Positions 36,590 through 46,033 of a stretch of DNA of 64,000 nucleotides are shown here, one piece after another. The notes under the pieces were generated by a model that saw only the letters and a list, made by a program, of their open reading frames with translations, ran no database searches and had not been told where the DNA came from. This stretch comes from Streptantibioticus silvisoli (GTDB lineage Bacteria > Actinomycetota > Actinomycetes > Streptomycetales > Streptomycetaceae): positions 1-64,000 of the forward strand of contig NZ_JAAGKO020000032.1 of NCBI RefSeq assembly GCF_027947535.2. The letters are read 5' to 3'. Position 1 is the stretch's first letter, and each line of letters begins with the position of its first letter. The position numbers and the translations under genes are program-made.

Positions 36590-36675
36590 CGTGATCCTCC
36601 TGTAGCGGGGGTGAACGGGGGAGTTGCACGTACGGCGGTGCGGGTTGCCACCCCGGCCGGTGGTGGCTGGCGAGA

Positions 36676-36705
36676 AACGTAATGTTGACGTGGACCTTTC
36701 AACAA
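36676..36705 (-). promoter_or_regulatory. Likely promoter of the sedolisin gene
   Basis: Minus-strand -35 TTGTTG (36700-36705) and -10 TACGTT (36676-36681), 18 bases apart, give a 5' UTR of about 80 bases before the TTG start. Confidence 0.5.
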
Positions 36706-36757
36706 GACGGCACGGAGAAGATCGACCCCCGCTTTACCTTCGGCGGTTCGCGATGAC

Positions 36758-36799
36758 CGACTTTTGGTGAACCCCTGGGGCTACCGAGGGCAAAAGTCG
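36758..36799. promoter_or_regulatory. 9-bp inverted repeat upstream of the sedolisin promoter
   Basis: CGACTTTTG (36758-36766) and CAAAAGTCG (36791-36799) are exact inverted repeats 24 bases apart, about 55 bases upstream of the predicted -35. The AT-rich arms stand out in this GC-rich DNA. It may be an activator or repressor site. Confidence 0.4.
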
Positions 36800-36974
36800 T
36801 TTTCGGCCACCCAAACCGGGCACGCGGCACCGGACGTGGCGGCTCCGCTTAAAGTCCCCTGCCGCGCGCCGTTTTCCAGCCACGGCCGACCGGAGCGGCC
36901 ACCGCGCGACCGGGTGCGGACATGCGGCGGGACATCCGGCGGCACTTCCGGCGGGACATGCGGCGGGACATGGA

Positions 36975-37007
36975 TCGGCCCCCGGCGCGGGACGCGCCGG
37001 GGGCCGA
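36975..37007 (-). terminator. Terminator of the acyl-CoA dehydrogenase gene
   Basis: A perfect 14-bp stem (36975-36988 with 36994-37007) and 5-base loop lie about 55 bases past the stop of the leftward acyl-CoA dehydrogenase gene. Just beyond it, 36919-36970 holds short GACATGCGGCGG repeats. Confidence 0.82.
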
Positions 37008-37061
37008 CCGTGTGCGTCAACCGCCCCCGCATCACGGGCAGTTGAACGCCAACGACCCGGG

Positions 37062-38234
37062 TTACGGGAGGTTGCGTGCCATGACGATGCGCTGGACCTG
37101 GTTGGTGCCCTCGTAGATCTGGGTGATCTTCGCGTCGCGCATCATCCGCTCCAGCGGATAGTCACGCGTGTACCCGTAACCGCCCAGCAACTGCACCGCG
37201 TCCGTCGTGATCTCCATCGCCGCGTCCGAGGCGAAGCACTTCGCCGCCGCACCGAAGAACGTCAGATCCTCCTTGCCCGACCCCCGCGAGACCCGCTCCG
37301 AACGCGCCGCCGCCGCATACGTCAACTGCCGCGCCGCCTCCAGCTTCATCCCCATGTCCGCCAGCATGAACTGCACACCCTGGAAATCACCCACCGGCTT
37401 GCCGAACTGCTTGCGCTCACGCACATACCCCTTCGCGTAGTCCAACGCCCCCTGCGCGATCCCCAACGCCTGCGCCGCGATCGTGATCCGCGTGTGATCC
37501 AGCGTCCTCATCGCCGTCGCGAACCCCGTCCCCTCCGCACCGATCATCCGATCCGCCGGAATCCGCACCCCGTCCAGATACACCTCACGCGTCGGCGACC
37601 CCTTGATCCCCAACTTCCGCTCCGGCGCACCGAACGACACCCCCTCGTCCGACTTCTCCACCACGAACGCGCTTATCCCCTTCGACCGCTTGTCCGGATC
37701 GGTCACCGCCATCACCGTGTAGTACTCACTCACCCCCGCATTCGTGATCCACCGCTTCACCCCGTCCAGCACCCAGAAATCCCCGTCCCGCACCGCACGC
37801 GTCCGCATCCCCGCCGCATCCGAACCCGCCTCCGGCTCCGACAGGCAGTACGAGAACAACCCCTCACCCCGCGCCAACGGCCCCAGATACCGCCGCTTCA
37901 ACTCCTCCGAACCCGACAACATCACCGGCAACGACCCCAACTTGTTCACCGCCGGAATCAACGACGAGGAAGCACACACCCGCGCCACCTCCTCGATCAC
38001 CACCACCGTCGCCAGCGCGTCCGCCCCCGCACCCCCGTACACCTCCGGCACATGCACCGCGTGCAGATCGTTCGCCACCAGCGCCTCCAGCGCCTCCTGC
38101 GGAAAACGAGCCCGCTCATCCACCTCCGCGGCGAACGGCGCGATCTTCGCCTCCGCCAGCGCACGCACCGCCTCCCGGAGCATCTCGTGCTCCTCGGACG
38201 GCCGGTAGAGGTCGAAATCGGTGGAACCCGCCAC
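37062..38234 (-). CDS. Acyl-CoA dehydrogenase (FadE25-like)
   Basis: A 390-residue FAD enzyme that introduces the trans-2,3 double bond into acyl-CoA and passes electrons to ETF. The family motifs are present: YCLSEPEAGSDAAGM and WITNAG for FAD and substrate, LGGYGYTRDYPLERMMRDAKITQIYEGTNQ with the catalytic Glu (YEGT). GTG 38232-38234 (VAGSTDFDLYRPSEEHEML) is chosen because GGGAG lies 8 bases upstream. The base use is odd: the coding strand is G-rich and C-poor, with many G-ending Gly/Thr/Ala codons, unlike its neighbours. The position before purE/purK matches fadE25 of mycobacteria (from memory). Confidence 0.93.
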   Translation of the reverse strand: MAGSTDFDLYRPSEEHEMLREAVRALAEAKIAPFAAEVDERARFPQEALEALVANDLHAVHVPEVYGGAGADALATVVVIEEVARVCASSSLIPAVNKLGSLPVMLSGSEELKRRYLGPLARGEGLFSYCLSEPEAGSDAAGMRTRAVRDGDFWVLDGVKRWITNAGVSEYYTVMAVTDPDKRSKGISAFVVEKSDEGVSFGAPERKLGIKGSPTREVYLDGVRIPADRMIGAEGTGFATAMRTLDHTRITIAAQALGIAQGALDYAKGYVRERKQFGKPVGDFQGVQFMLADMGMKLEAARQLTYAAAARSERVSRGSGKEDLTFFGAAAKCFASDAAMEITTDAVQLLGGYGYTRDYPLERMMRDAKITQIYEGTNQVQRIVMARNLP

Positions 38235-38257
38235 GGTGCTCACTCCCAAGCTCTTGC

Positions 38258-38269
38258 TAACTACCGTTA
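38258..38269. promoter_or_regulatory. Palindromic operator candidate upstream of the acyl-CoA dehydrogenase
   Basis: TAAC-N4-GTTA lies 24 bases upstream of the dehydrogenase start in a local AT-rich patch (38256-38285) that also holds AAGTAACC. TetR/FadR-type fatty-acid repressors in actinobacteria use similar short TA-flanked palindromes. Confidence 0.4.
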
Positions 38270-38408
38270 AGTAACCTGATTCTAGGGTCCGCGCACCGGG
38301 AGCGGATAGGTGAGCTTCCCTACAGGGCCCCGGCTATGCTCATCTGCGCACCGCTCCCCGCCGCGGTAGGGGGCGGCCCACTGGCCGGTACCCCGAAAGG
38401 CATGTTCC

Positions 38409-39749
38409 GTGACGCTCAAGCTCACCGTGATCGGCACCGGCTACCTCGGTGCGACGCATGCCGCGGCCATGGCGGAGCTGGGCTTCGAGGTGCTGGCGCT
38501 CGACATCGACCCGGCGAAGATCGCCACCTTGACGGCCGGCCACGGCCCGATGTTCGAACCCGGCCTCGACGAGCTGCTGGCCCGGCACGTGGCCGGCATC
38601 GACGGCTCCAGCGGCCGGCTGCGCTTCACCACCTCCTGGCAGGAGGTCGCCGACTTCGGCGACGTGCACTTCGTCTGCGTCAACACCCCGCAGAAGCGCG
38701 GCGAGTACGCGTGCGACATGTCCTACGTCGACGCCGCGTTCGAGTCGCTGGCGCCGCTGCTGACCCGGCCGGCCCTGGTGGTCGGCAAGTCCACGGTGCC
38801 GGTCGGCAGCGCGGACCGGCTCGCCGCCCGGCTGGCCGAGCTGGCCCCGGCCGGCGCGGCGGCCGAGCTGGCGTGGAACCCGGAGTTCCTGCGCGAGGGC
38901 TACGCCGTCCAGGACACCCTGCACCCGGACCGCATCGTGGTCGGCGTGCGCAGCGAGCGCGCCGAGGCCCTGCTGCGCGAGGTGTACGCCGTTCCGGTGG
39001 CCGGCGGCAGCCCGTTCGTGGTGGCCGACTACCCGACCGCGGAGCTGGTGAAGAACGCGGCGAACTCCTTCCTGTCCACCAAGATCTCCTTCATCAACGC
39101 GATGGCCGAGGTCTGCGAGGCGGCCGGCGGCGACGTGGTCAAGCTCGCCGAGGCCCTCGGGCACGACGAGCGCATCGGCCCGAAGTTCCTGCGGGCCGGC
39201 ATCGGCTTCGGCGGCGGCTGCCTGCCCAAGGACATCCGCGCCTTCATGGCCCGGGCCGGTGAGCTGGGCGCCGACCAGGCGCTGACCTTCCTGCGCGAGG
39301 TCGACTCCATCAACATGCGGCGCCGCGGCCACATGGTCGAGCTGGCCCGCGCGGCCTGCGGCGGCGGCTTCCTCGGCAAGCGGATCGCGGTCCTGGGCGC
39401 CACCTTCAAGCCGGACAGCGACGACGTGCGCGACTCCCCCGCGCTCAACGTCGCCGGGCAGATACACCTCCAGGGTGCCCAGGTCACCGTCTACGACCCC
39501 AAGGGCATGGAGAACGCCGCGAAGGTCTTCCCCACCCTGGGCTACGCCCCGACCGCGCTGGAGGCGGTCCGCGACGCCCACCTGGTGCTCCACCTGACCG
39601 AGTGGCGCGAGTTCCGCGAGCTGGACCCCGCCGAGCTGGCCGACGCCGTCGCCGACCGCGTCGTCCTCGACGGCCGCAACGCCCTCGACCCGGCCCTGTG
39701 GCGCAAGGCCGGCTGGACGTTCCGCGCCCTCGGGCGGCCGAACGCGTGA
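38409..39749 (+). CDS. UDP-glucose 6-dehydrogenase
   Basis: It oxidises UDP-glucose to UDP-glucuronate using two NAD+, supplying an acidic sugar for wall polymers or exopolysaccharide. The 446-residue protein has the N-terminal Rossmann motif (VIGTGYLGATHAAAMAELG), the catalytic loop FGGGCLPKDIRAF with Cys271, the substrate segment AANSFLSTKISFINAMAE, and the C-terminal UDP-binding domain (VLGATFKPDSDDVRDSPAL). GTG 38409 has GAAAGG 9 bases upstream. It stands alone between divergent and convergent neighbours, with a strong terminator. A UDP-N-acetylmannosamine dehydrogenase is a less likely alternative. Confidence 0.9.
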   Translation: MTLKLTVIGTGYLGATHAAAMAELGFEVLALDIDPAKIATLTAGHGPMFEPGLDELLARHVAGIDGSSGRLRFTTSWQEVADFGDVHFVCVNTPQKRGEYACDMSYVDAAFESLAPLLTRPALVVGKSTVPVGSADRLAARLAELAPAGAAAELAWNPEFLREGYAVQDTLHPDRIVVGVRSERAEALLREVYAVPVAGGSPFVVADYPTAELVKNAANSFLSTKISFINAMAEVCEAAGGDVVKLAEALGHDERIGPKFLRAGIGFGGGCLPKDIRAFMARAGELGADQALTFLREVDSINMRRRGHMVELARAACGGGFLGKRIAVLGATFKPDSDDVRDSPALNVAGQIHLQGAQVTVYDPKGMENAAKVFPTLGYAPTALEAVRDAHLVLHLTEWREFRELDPAELADAVADRVVLDGRNALDPALWRKAGWTFRALGRPNA

Positions 39750-39774
39750 CCGGAGCGGCCGCGGCTCCGGGAGT

Positions 39775-39818
39775 GCGAACGGCGGGACCGCGGGGCTGCC
39801 CGCGGTCCCGCCGTTCGC
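39775..39818. terminator. Strong terminator after UDP-glucose dehydrogenase
   Basis: A perfect 20-bp stem (39775-39794 with 39799-39818) and 4-base loop lie 25 bases past the stop and 22 bases before the converging dipeptidase stop; probably bidirectional. Confidence 0.9.
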
Positions 39819-39840
39819 GTCCCTCAACAGCGGCGCCGAA

Positions 39841-41055
39841 CTACCGCGCCGGGCCGTCCAGTTGGTCGATCGTCGCGTTGGACGGGCCGCGCCGGGCGCT
39901 CAGTTCGGCGGCGACGGACTCCGCGTCGCGCAGGACGCGGACCGCGTTGCGCCAGGTGAGCTTGGCGAGGTCGGCGTCGGACCAGTGGCGGTCGAGGAGT
40001 TCGGCGACCAGCCGCGGGTAGCCGGAGACGTCGTCGAGGCCGGCCGGCAGGAAGGCGGTGCCGTCGTAGTCGCCGCCGACGCCGATGTGGTCGACGCCGG
40101 CCACCTCGCGCAGGTGGTCGAGGTGGTCGGCGACCGTGGAGACGGTGGCGACCGGGCGGGGGCGGGCCGCCTCGTACTCGCGCTGGACCCGCATCGCCTC
40201 CGGGGTGGTGGCGAGGTGGTGCAGGCCGTGGGCGCGCATGTTCTCGTCGGCCGCCCGGGTCCACTCGATGGCGGCCGGCAGGATGAACTTCGGCACGAAC
40301 GTGGCCATCGCCACGCCGCCGTTGCCGGGCAGCGCGGCCAGCACGTCGTCCGGGATGTTGCGCGGGTGGTCGCAGACCGCGCGGGCGGAGGAGTGCGAGA
40401 AGATCACCGGCGCCTCGCTGACCCGCAGCGCGTCGCGCATCGTGGCGGGCGCCACGTGGCTCAGGTCGACGAGCACGCCGGTCCGGTTCATCTCCCGGAC
40501 CACCTCCTCGCCGAACGCGGTCAGCCCGTCCGCCTTCGGCTCGTCGGTCGCGGAGTCCGCCCACGGCACGTTGTCGTTGTGGGTCAGCGTCATGTACCGC
40601 ACGCCGAGCGCGTGCAGTGAACGCAGCGTCGCCAGCGAGCAGTTGATGGAGTGGCCGCCTTCGGCGCCCATCAGCGAGGCGATCCGGCCCTCGGCGCGGG
40701 CGGTCTCCATGTCGTCGGCGGTCAGGGCGAGTTTCAGGTCCGCGGGGTAACGGTCCGTCAACTGCCGTACGACGTCGATCTGTTCGAGGGTGGCGCTGAC
40801 CGCGTCGTCGCCGGCCAGCTCGCAGGAGACGTAGACCGACCAGAACTGCGCGCCGACCCCGCCGGCCCGCAGCCGGGGGATGTCGGTGTGCAGGCAGGCG
40901 GACTGGTCGGTGGCGATGTCGAGCCGGTCGAGGTCGTAGCGGACCTGTTCGCGCAGCGCCCACGGCAGGTCGTTGTGGCCGTCGACCACCGGGTGGGCGG
41001 CGAGCAGTTCGCGGGCCCGGGTCAGTCGCTGTTCGCTGGACACGAGGGCACTCAC
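39841..41055 (-). CDS. Membrane-dipeptidase family (M19) zinc dipeptidase
   Basis: A 404-residue binuclear-zinc dipeptidase of the renal dipeptidase family, hydrolysing L-Xaa-D/L-Xaa dipeptides. It has [13 protein letters not shown] (His-x-Asp), MGAEGGHSI (bridging Glu), VDLSHVA, and [15 protein letters not shown] with the later metal His, and [12 protein letters not shown] with substrate Asp. No signal peptide, so cytosolic. It is the third gene of the purK-purE operon: its GTG overlaps the purE stop (GTGA). From memory, S. coelicolor has the same gene (SCO3058) at this locus. Confidence 0.93.
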   Translation of the reverse strand: MSALVSSEQRLTRARELLAAHPVVDGHNDLPWALREQVRYDLDRLDIATDQSACLHTDIPRLRAGGVGAQFWSVYVSCELAGDDAVSATLEQIDVVRQLTDRYPADLKLALTADDMETARAEGRIASLMGAEGGHSINCSLATLRSLHALGVRYMTLTHNDNVPWADSATDEPKADGLTAFGEEVVREMNRTGVLVDLSHVAPATMRDALRVSEAPVIFSHSSARAVCDHPRNIPDDVLAALPGNGGVAMATFVPKFILPAAIEWTRAADENMRAHGLHHLATTPEAMRVQREYEAARPRPVATVSTVADHLDHLREVAGVDHIGVGGDYDGTAFLPAGLDDVSGYPRLVAELLDRHWSDADLAKLTWRNAVRVLRDAESVAAELSARRGPSNATIDQLDGPAR

Positions 41056-41588
41056 TTTCCGTTGAAGCCGAAACCCGCGTCCGGCAGGCCCGCCCTGGCG
41101 CGCAGCCGCCGGCCCTTCTCGGTGGCCTGGGCGTTCAGCTCCTGCTGGAAACGCGCCATGCGGTCGGCGAGTTCGGGGTCGAAGGCGCCCAGGATGCGCA
41201 CCGCGAGCAGCCCGGCGTTGCGGGCGCCGGCCACCGAGACGGTGGCGACCGGGACGCCGGCCGGCATCTGCACGATGGACAGCAGCGAGTCCATGCCGTC
41301 GAGGTACTTCAGCGGCACCGGCACCCCGATGACCGGGAGCGTGGTGACGGAGGCCAGCATGCCCGGCAGGTGGGCGGCGCCGCCCGCGCCGGCGATGACC
41401 GCCTTCAGGCCGCGGCCGGCCGCCTGCTCGCCGTAGGCGACCATCTCGCGCGGCATGCGGTGCGCGGAGACCACGTCGACCTCGTAGGGCACCTCGAACT
41501 CGGCCAGCGCGGTGGCCGCGGCCTCCATCACCGGCCAGTCCGAGTCGGAGCCCATCACGATGCCGACCAGCGGCTGGTTACCCGTCAC
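41052..41588 (-). CDS. purE: N5-carboxyaminoimidazole ribonucleotide mutase
   Basis: PurE class I moves the carboxyl group of N5-CAIR to C4, giving CAIR for purine synthesis. The 178-residue protein has [12 protein letters not shown] and [12 protein letters not shown], then [14 protein letters not shown], the active-site loops. Two in-frame GTG codons compete: 41592-41594 and 41586-41588. The second is preferred because SD GAGGA sits 6 bases before it, and only at zero distance from the first. It lies 24 bases downstream of purK and is coupled to the dipeptidase. Confidence 0.96.
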   Translation of the reverse strand: MTGNQPLVGIVMGSDSDWPVMEAAATALAEFEVPYEVDVVSAHRMPREMVAYGEQAAGRGLKAVIAGAGGAAHLPGMLASVTTLPVIGVPVPLKYLDGMDSLLSIVQMPAGVPVATVSVAGARNAGLLAVRILGAFDPELADRMARFQQELNAQATEKGRRLRARAGLPDAGFGFNGK

Positions 41589-41612
41589 TGTCACTCCTCG
41601 ATCACTGCGGGT

Positions 41613-42752
41613 TCATTCCTGGATGGTCCCGCGCAGGTAGTCCGCGGCGTGCCGGGCGCGGTCGCGCACGTCGGCGAGGTCGTCGCCGGCCACGTTGACA
41701 TGGCCGACCTTACGGCCGGGCTTGACGTCCTTGCCGTACATGTGGATCTTCAGGCCGGGGTCGCGGGCCATGCAGTGCAGGTAGCCGAAGTACATGTCGG
41801 GGTAGTCGCCGCCGAGCACGTTGGCCATCACCGTCCACGGCGCGCGCGGGCGCGGGTCGCCGAGCGGCAGGTCCAGCACGGCGCGCAGGTGGTTCTCGAA
41901 CTGCGAGGTGACCGAGCCGTCCTGCGTCCAGTGGCCGCTGTTGTGCGGGCGCATCGCGAGTTCGTTGACCAGCACCCGGCCGTCGGTGGTTTCGAACAGT
42001 TCGACGGCGAGGTGGCCGGTGACCCCGAGTTCGGCGGCGATCCGCAGCGCGAGGTCCTGCGCGTGCGCGGACCGTTCGGGGTCCAGGCCGGGCGCCGGGG
42101 CGATCACGGTGTCGCAGACCCCGCCGACCTGCACCGACTCCACCACCGGGTAGGCGACGGCCTGGCCGTGCGGGGAGCGCACCACGTTGGCGGCGAGTTC
42201 CCGGACGAAGTCGACCTTCTCCTCGGCCAGCACCGGCACCCCGGCCCGGAACGGCTCGGCGGCCTCCTGCTCGCCGCGCACCACCCACACGCCCTTGCCG
42301 TCGTATCCGCCGCGGACCGTCTTCAGCACCACCGGGTACCCGTCGCCCTCGGCGGCGAAGGCGGTCACGTCGGCCGGGCCGGTGACGATGCGGTGCCGCG
42401 GGCACGGGACGCCGATGGCGGTGAGCCGGGCGCGCATGACGCCCTTGTCCTGGGCGTGCACCAGCGCGTCCGGGCCGGGGCGCACCACGACGCCGTCGGC
42501 CTGCAGGGCGCGCAGGTGCTCGGTGGGCACGTGTTCGTGGTCGAAGGTGACGACGTCGCAACCGCGGGCGAACGCACGCAGCGTCTCCAGGTCGCGGTAG
42601 TCGCCGACCACCACGTCGGCCGCCACCAGCGCGGCGGAGTCGCGCGGGCCGTCGCTGAGCAGCTTGAACTGGACGCCGAGCGGGATACCCGCCTGATGGG
42701 TCATCCGGGCGAGCTGGCCTCCGCCCACCATGCCGACTACCGGGAAAGTCAC
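41613..42752 (-). CDS. purK: N5-carboxyaminoimidazole ribonucleotide synthase
   Basis: An ATP-grasp enzyme that makes N5-CAIR from AIR, bicarbonate and ATP; PurE uses the product. The 379-residue protein starts VTFPVVGMVGGGQLARM and has the grasp motifs PVVLKTVRGGYDGKGVWVV and ELFETTDGRVLVNELAMRPHNSGHWT. Second GTG (42750-42752) is preferred: a minus-strand -10 box TACCCT (42759-42764) ends 6 bases upstream, giving a leaderless message; a GTG two codons earlier is the alternative. Heads the purK-purE-dipeptidase operon. Confidence 0.96.
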   Translation of the reverse strand: MTFPVVGMVGGGQLARMTHQAGIPLGVQFKLLSDGPRDSAALVAADVVVGDYRDLETLRAFARGCDVVTFDHEHVPTEHLRALQADGVVVRPGPDALVHAQDKGVMRARLTAIGVPCPRHRIVTGPADVTAFAAEGDGYPVVLKTVRGGYDGKGVWVVRGEQEAAEPFRAGVPVLAEEKVDFVRELAANVVRSPHGQAVAYPVVESVQVGGVCDTVIAPAPGLDPERSAHAQDLALRIAAELGVTGHLAVELFETTDGRVLVNELAMRPHNSGHWTQDGSVTSQFENHLRAVLDLPLGDPRPRAPWTVMANVLGGDYPDMYFGYLHCMARDPGLKIHMYGKDVKPGRKVGHVNVAGDDLADVRDRARHAADYLRGTIQE

Positions 42753-42758
42753 CCCCAC

Positions 42759-42764
42759 AGGGTA
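42759..42764 (-). promoter_or_regulatory. -10 box of the leaderless purK promoter
   Basis: Minus-strand TACCCT, 6 bases before the GTG at 42752. No good -35 hexamer is visible 17-18 bases further upstream (GGCCGGCC-type sequence). The remaining ~420 bases up to the GtrA gene hold no gene; a plus-strand GGTTAGCAT near 43104-43111 may be the GtrA -10. Confidence 0.45.
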
Positions 42765-43181
42765 TCGGCCGCCGGCCCGGCCGCGGGCCGCGCCCCCGCC
42801 CCGGCCGGTCCCCCGCCGCCCCCGACCGGTTCCCGGGCCGGTCGCCGGACCGGTCGCCGGACCGGGAGGAACGTACCGGGCGCCGCCCCGGGACTTCGGA
42901 GGATCACCCGGCGGGTGCGCGGGGCCACCGAACGGAATAATGGGAATTTCATGCCCGCGGGCGAACCTCGCCCGTCGCTCACTCGTCAGTATTCGTGGAC
43001 GGACCGGCCCGATGCGCGGACGGACCGGCCCGGCGCCTCCCCGCGCCGCCCCCCGCGCCGCCCGGGGCGACCGTTCCCGACAGGCGGCCGCTCGTCAGCG
43101 GTGGTTAGCATGAAGCCCCGGGGAACAGCCGAACGGCCCAACGACACCGTCCACACCCCCGACAGAAGGTCCAGCGACATC

Positions 43182-43697
43182 ATGAGTCGACTCAGTGCCC
43201 TGCACGCCCGCGCGAGGCTCCTCTACCGGGAGATCGCCAAGTTCGGTGTGGTGGGCATCGCGGGGATCGGCGTCAACCTCCTGATCTTCAACGTGCTGCG
43301 CTGGACCACCGGTCTTCAGCCCGTGCGGGCCAGCGTCATAGCGACCGTGGTCTCGATCGTCTTCAACTACGTGGGGTTCCGGTACTTCACCTACCGTGAC
43401 CGCGACCGCGGCGGCCGGGGCCGCGAGATCGGGCTGTTCACGTTCTTCAGCCTGATCGGCGCCCTGATCGAGAACGGCGTGCTCTACGTGGCCACCTACG
43501 GGATGCACTGGGACAGCACGCTGTCCAACAACGTCTTCAAGTTCCTCGGCATCGGCATCGCCACGCTGTTCCGCTTCTGGTCCTACCGCACCTGGGTGTT
43601 CCGCACGCTGGACGGCGCGGCGACCGAGCAGGCCGAGGCGATCCTCACCGACGCCGAGCGCGGCGCGCAGATCCGTCCGGGACGGCCCCGCCCGTAA
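43182..43697 (+). CDS. GtrA family membrane protein
   Basis: A 171-residue protein with four membrane segments (about 19-40, 47-67, 87-107, 119-139) of the GtrA/PLPDVT family, which is thought to flip or present polyprenyl-phosphate sugars for glycan transfer. The motifs FGVVGIAGIGVNLLIFNVL, FNYVGFRYFTYR and FKFLGIGIATLFRFWSYRTWVF are typical. ATG 43182 is chosen; SD GAAGG is a little far (13 bases), and a GTG/ATG further upstream is possible. From memory, Rv3277 of M. tuberculosis occupies the same place next to purK. Likely partner of a polyprenyl-sugar glycosyltransferase. Confidence 0.88.
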   Translation: MSRLSALHARARLLYREIAKFGVVGIAGIGVNLLIFNVLRWTTGLQPVRASVIATVVSIVFNYVGFRYFTYRDRDRGGRGREIGLFTFFSLIGALIENGVLYVATYGMHWDSTLSNNVFKFLGIGIATLFRFWSYRTWVFRTLDGAATEQAEAILTDAERGAQIRPGRPRP

Positions 43698-43750
43698 GGC
43701 CCGGCGCCTGCCCGTACGGTCCGGCGCTCCCCCGTAAGACCCGGCGCCTG
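43691..43750 (+). repeat. 20-bp tandem repeat (3 copies) covering the GtrA stop codon
   Basis: CCCGTAAGGCCCGGCGCCTG at 43691, with copies at 43711 (TAC in place of TAA) and 43731, exactly 20 bases apart. The first copy carries the GtrA stop and the third repeats it in another frame. The array ends one base before the stop triplet of the converging kinase gene. Confidence 0.9.
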
Positions 43751-43751
43751 C

Positions 43752-45053
43752 TCAGCGCACCGGAGGGCGGTCCTCGCCAGGGCCGCCCTTCGGCGCGTCC
43801 GGGCCGTTCTCGCGGCCCTGGAGGCCCTCACGGGCCAGGAAGAGGGCGAAGACCGGCGGGCGCTGCTGGAGCAGTTCCAGCCGACCGCCGTCGGCCTCGG
43901 CGAGGTCGCGGGCGACGGCCAGGCCCAGGCCGGTGGAGTTGCGGCCGCTGACCGTGCGCTCGAAGACCCGGGAGCCGAGGTCGGGCGGCACGCCCTGGCC
44001 CTCGTCGGTGACCTCGGCGACCGCCTGGTTGCCGGTGACCCGGGTGTGGATCACCACCGATCCGGCGCCGTGCATGAGGGAGTTCTCGATCAGGGTGGCC
44101 AGCACCTGGGCGACGGCGCCCGGGGTGCCGACGGCGCGCAGGCCGCGCGTTCCGGAGCGGGAGATGCCGCGGCCCTCGCCGCGGTAGGCCGGGCGCCACT
44201 CCTCCAGCTGCTGCTTGATGACCTCGTCGAGGTCGAAGGCGACCGCCGAACCGGAGCGCGCGTCACGGGAGTTGGTCAGCAGCCGTTCGACGACGTCGGT
44301 GAGCCGCTCGACCTGGCTGAGCGCGATCGTCGCTTCCTCCTCCACGGTGTCGTGGTCGTCGGTGGCGATGATCTCCTCCAGCCGCATCGACAGCGCGGTG
44401 AGCGGGGTGCGCAGCTGGTGGGAGGCGTCGGCGGCCAGCCGGCGTTCGGCGGTGAGCATCTTGGCGATGCGTTCCGCGCTGGAGTCCAGCACGTCGGCGA
44501 CCCGGTCCAGCTCCGGCACCCCGTAGCGGCGGTGCCGGGGCCGGGGGTCGCCGGAGCCGAGGCGTTCTGCGGTGCCGGCCAGGTCGATCAGCGGTGCCGC
44601 CAGCCGCCGGGCCTGCTGGACGGCGAGCACCACGGCGGCGGCGATGGCCAGCAGGGCGACCGCCAGAATGACCAGCAGGGTGCGGCCTATCTGCTGGCTG
44701 ACGACGGTGCGCGACTCGAGCACCATGGCGCTCTCGCCGTGCGCGCCGGTGCGGGTGGCGGAGATGACCTGGCCCGCCGGCCGGGTGCCCAGGTGGATCG
44801 GCGCCTGGCCCGGCACCGTGATGACGGCGTACCGGTCGTGGTCGATCTGCCGGGCCAGGGCGCGGGCGGAGACCTTCTCCCCGGCCGCGATGCGGTTCTC
44901 CACCACGCCGACCAGCTGGACGGCGTCGGACTGCACGCTCTCGCGCGCGCTGGACTCGATCGTGCGGCTCTCGACGATGACCAGGGAGATGCCGAAGACG
45001 GCGATCACCACCAGGACCACGGCGAGGGTGGAGTTGATCAGACGCCGACGCAT
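43752..45053 (-). CDS. Sensor histidine kinase
   Basis: A 433-residue membrane kinase. Two membrane segments (about 8-28 and 123-145) enclose a roughly 95-residue extracytoplasmic sensor. A HAMP-like linker follows, then the phospho-acceptor box ADASHQLRTPL (His212) and the ATP domain with N-box TLIENSLMHG, G1 VTDEGQGVPP and G2 NSTGLGLAVAR. The C-terminal 25 residues are Gly/Pro-rich. The start is ATG 45051-45053, 13 bases after the stop of the response regulator gene, so the pair is one operon. The stimulus is unknown; the divergent peptide transporter is a possible target. Confidence 0.93.
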   Translation of the reverse strand: MRRRLINSTLAVVLVVIAVFGISLVIVESRTIESSARESVQSDAVQLVGVVENRIAAGEKVSARALARQIDHDRYAVITVPGQAPIHLGTRPAGQVISATRTGAHGESAMVLESRTVVSQQIGRTLLVILAVALLAIAAAVVLAVQQARRLAAPLIDLAGTAERLGSGDPRPRHRRYGVPELDRVADVLDSSAERIAKMLTAERRLAADASHQLRTPLTALSMRLEEIIATDDHDTVEEEATIALSQVERLTDVVERLLTNSRDARSGSAVAFDLDEVIKQQLEEWRPAYRGEGRGISRSGTRGLRAVGTPGAVAQVLATLIENSLMHGAGSVVIHTRVTGNQAVAEVTDEGQGVPPDLGSRVFERTVSGRNSTGLGLAVARDLAEADGGRLELLQQRPPVFALFLAREGLQGRENGPDAPKGGPGEDRPPVR

Positions 45054-45066
45054 CGCGGCCGGACGG

Positions 45067-45738
<672 letters not shown>

Positions 45739-45858
45739 GGGCTGATGGTAGTCCGCGCGGCGTGACCTGGGGGCGCACGGGCGGCGGACCACCGGATGGA
45801 GTGGATCACCGGGGGCGCGCCGGCGGCCGATCCGGCTCGGGAAGCTTCCGGGCGCCCT

Positions 45859-45905
45859 GTGAAAGATCTCTCACATCACCCCCTAACGTGCCTTACCGGC
45901 CGTAA
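45859..45905. promoter_or_regulatory. Two palindromes in the regulator/peptide-transporter gap
   Basis: GTGAAAGATCTCTCAC (45859-45874) is a 16-base palindrome with one mismatch pair. TTAC-N5-GTAA (45893-45905) lies 18 bases beyond. Both are about 130-175 bases upstream of the transporter start and 120-165 bases from the response regulator start, and could be operators for either gene. Confidence 0.4.
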
Positions 45906-46033
45906 ACGCCGCCATCGGTTCGTACTGTCGAGTGGTCCCCCGTGCATTCCGACCGGGGGACGGACCAGAACCTGTCGAGACCCGGCGAATCCCCCCGGCG
46001 AATCCCCCCACGAGAACGAGGACGCGTCCCCCG

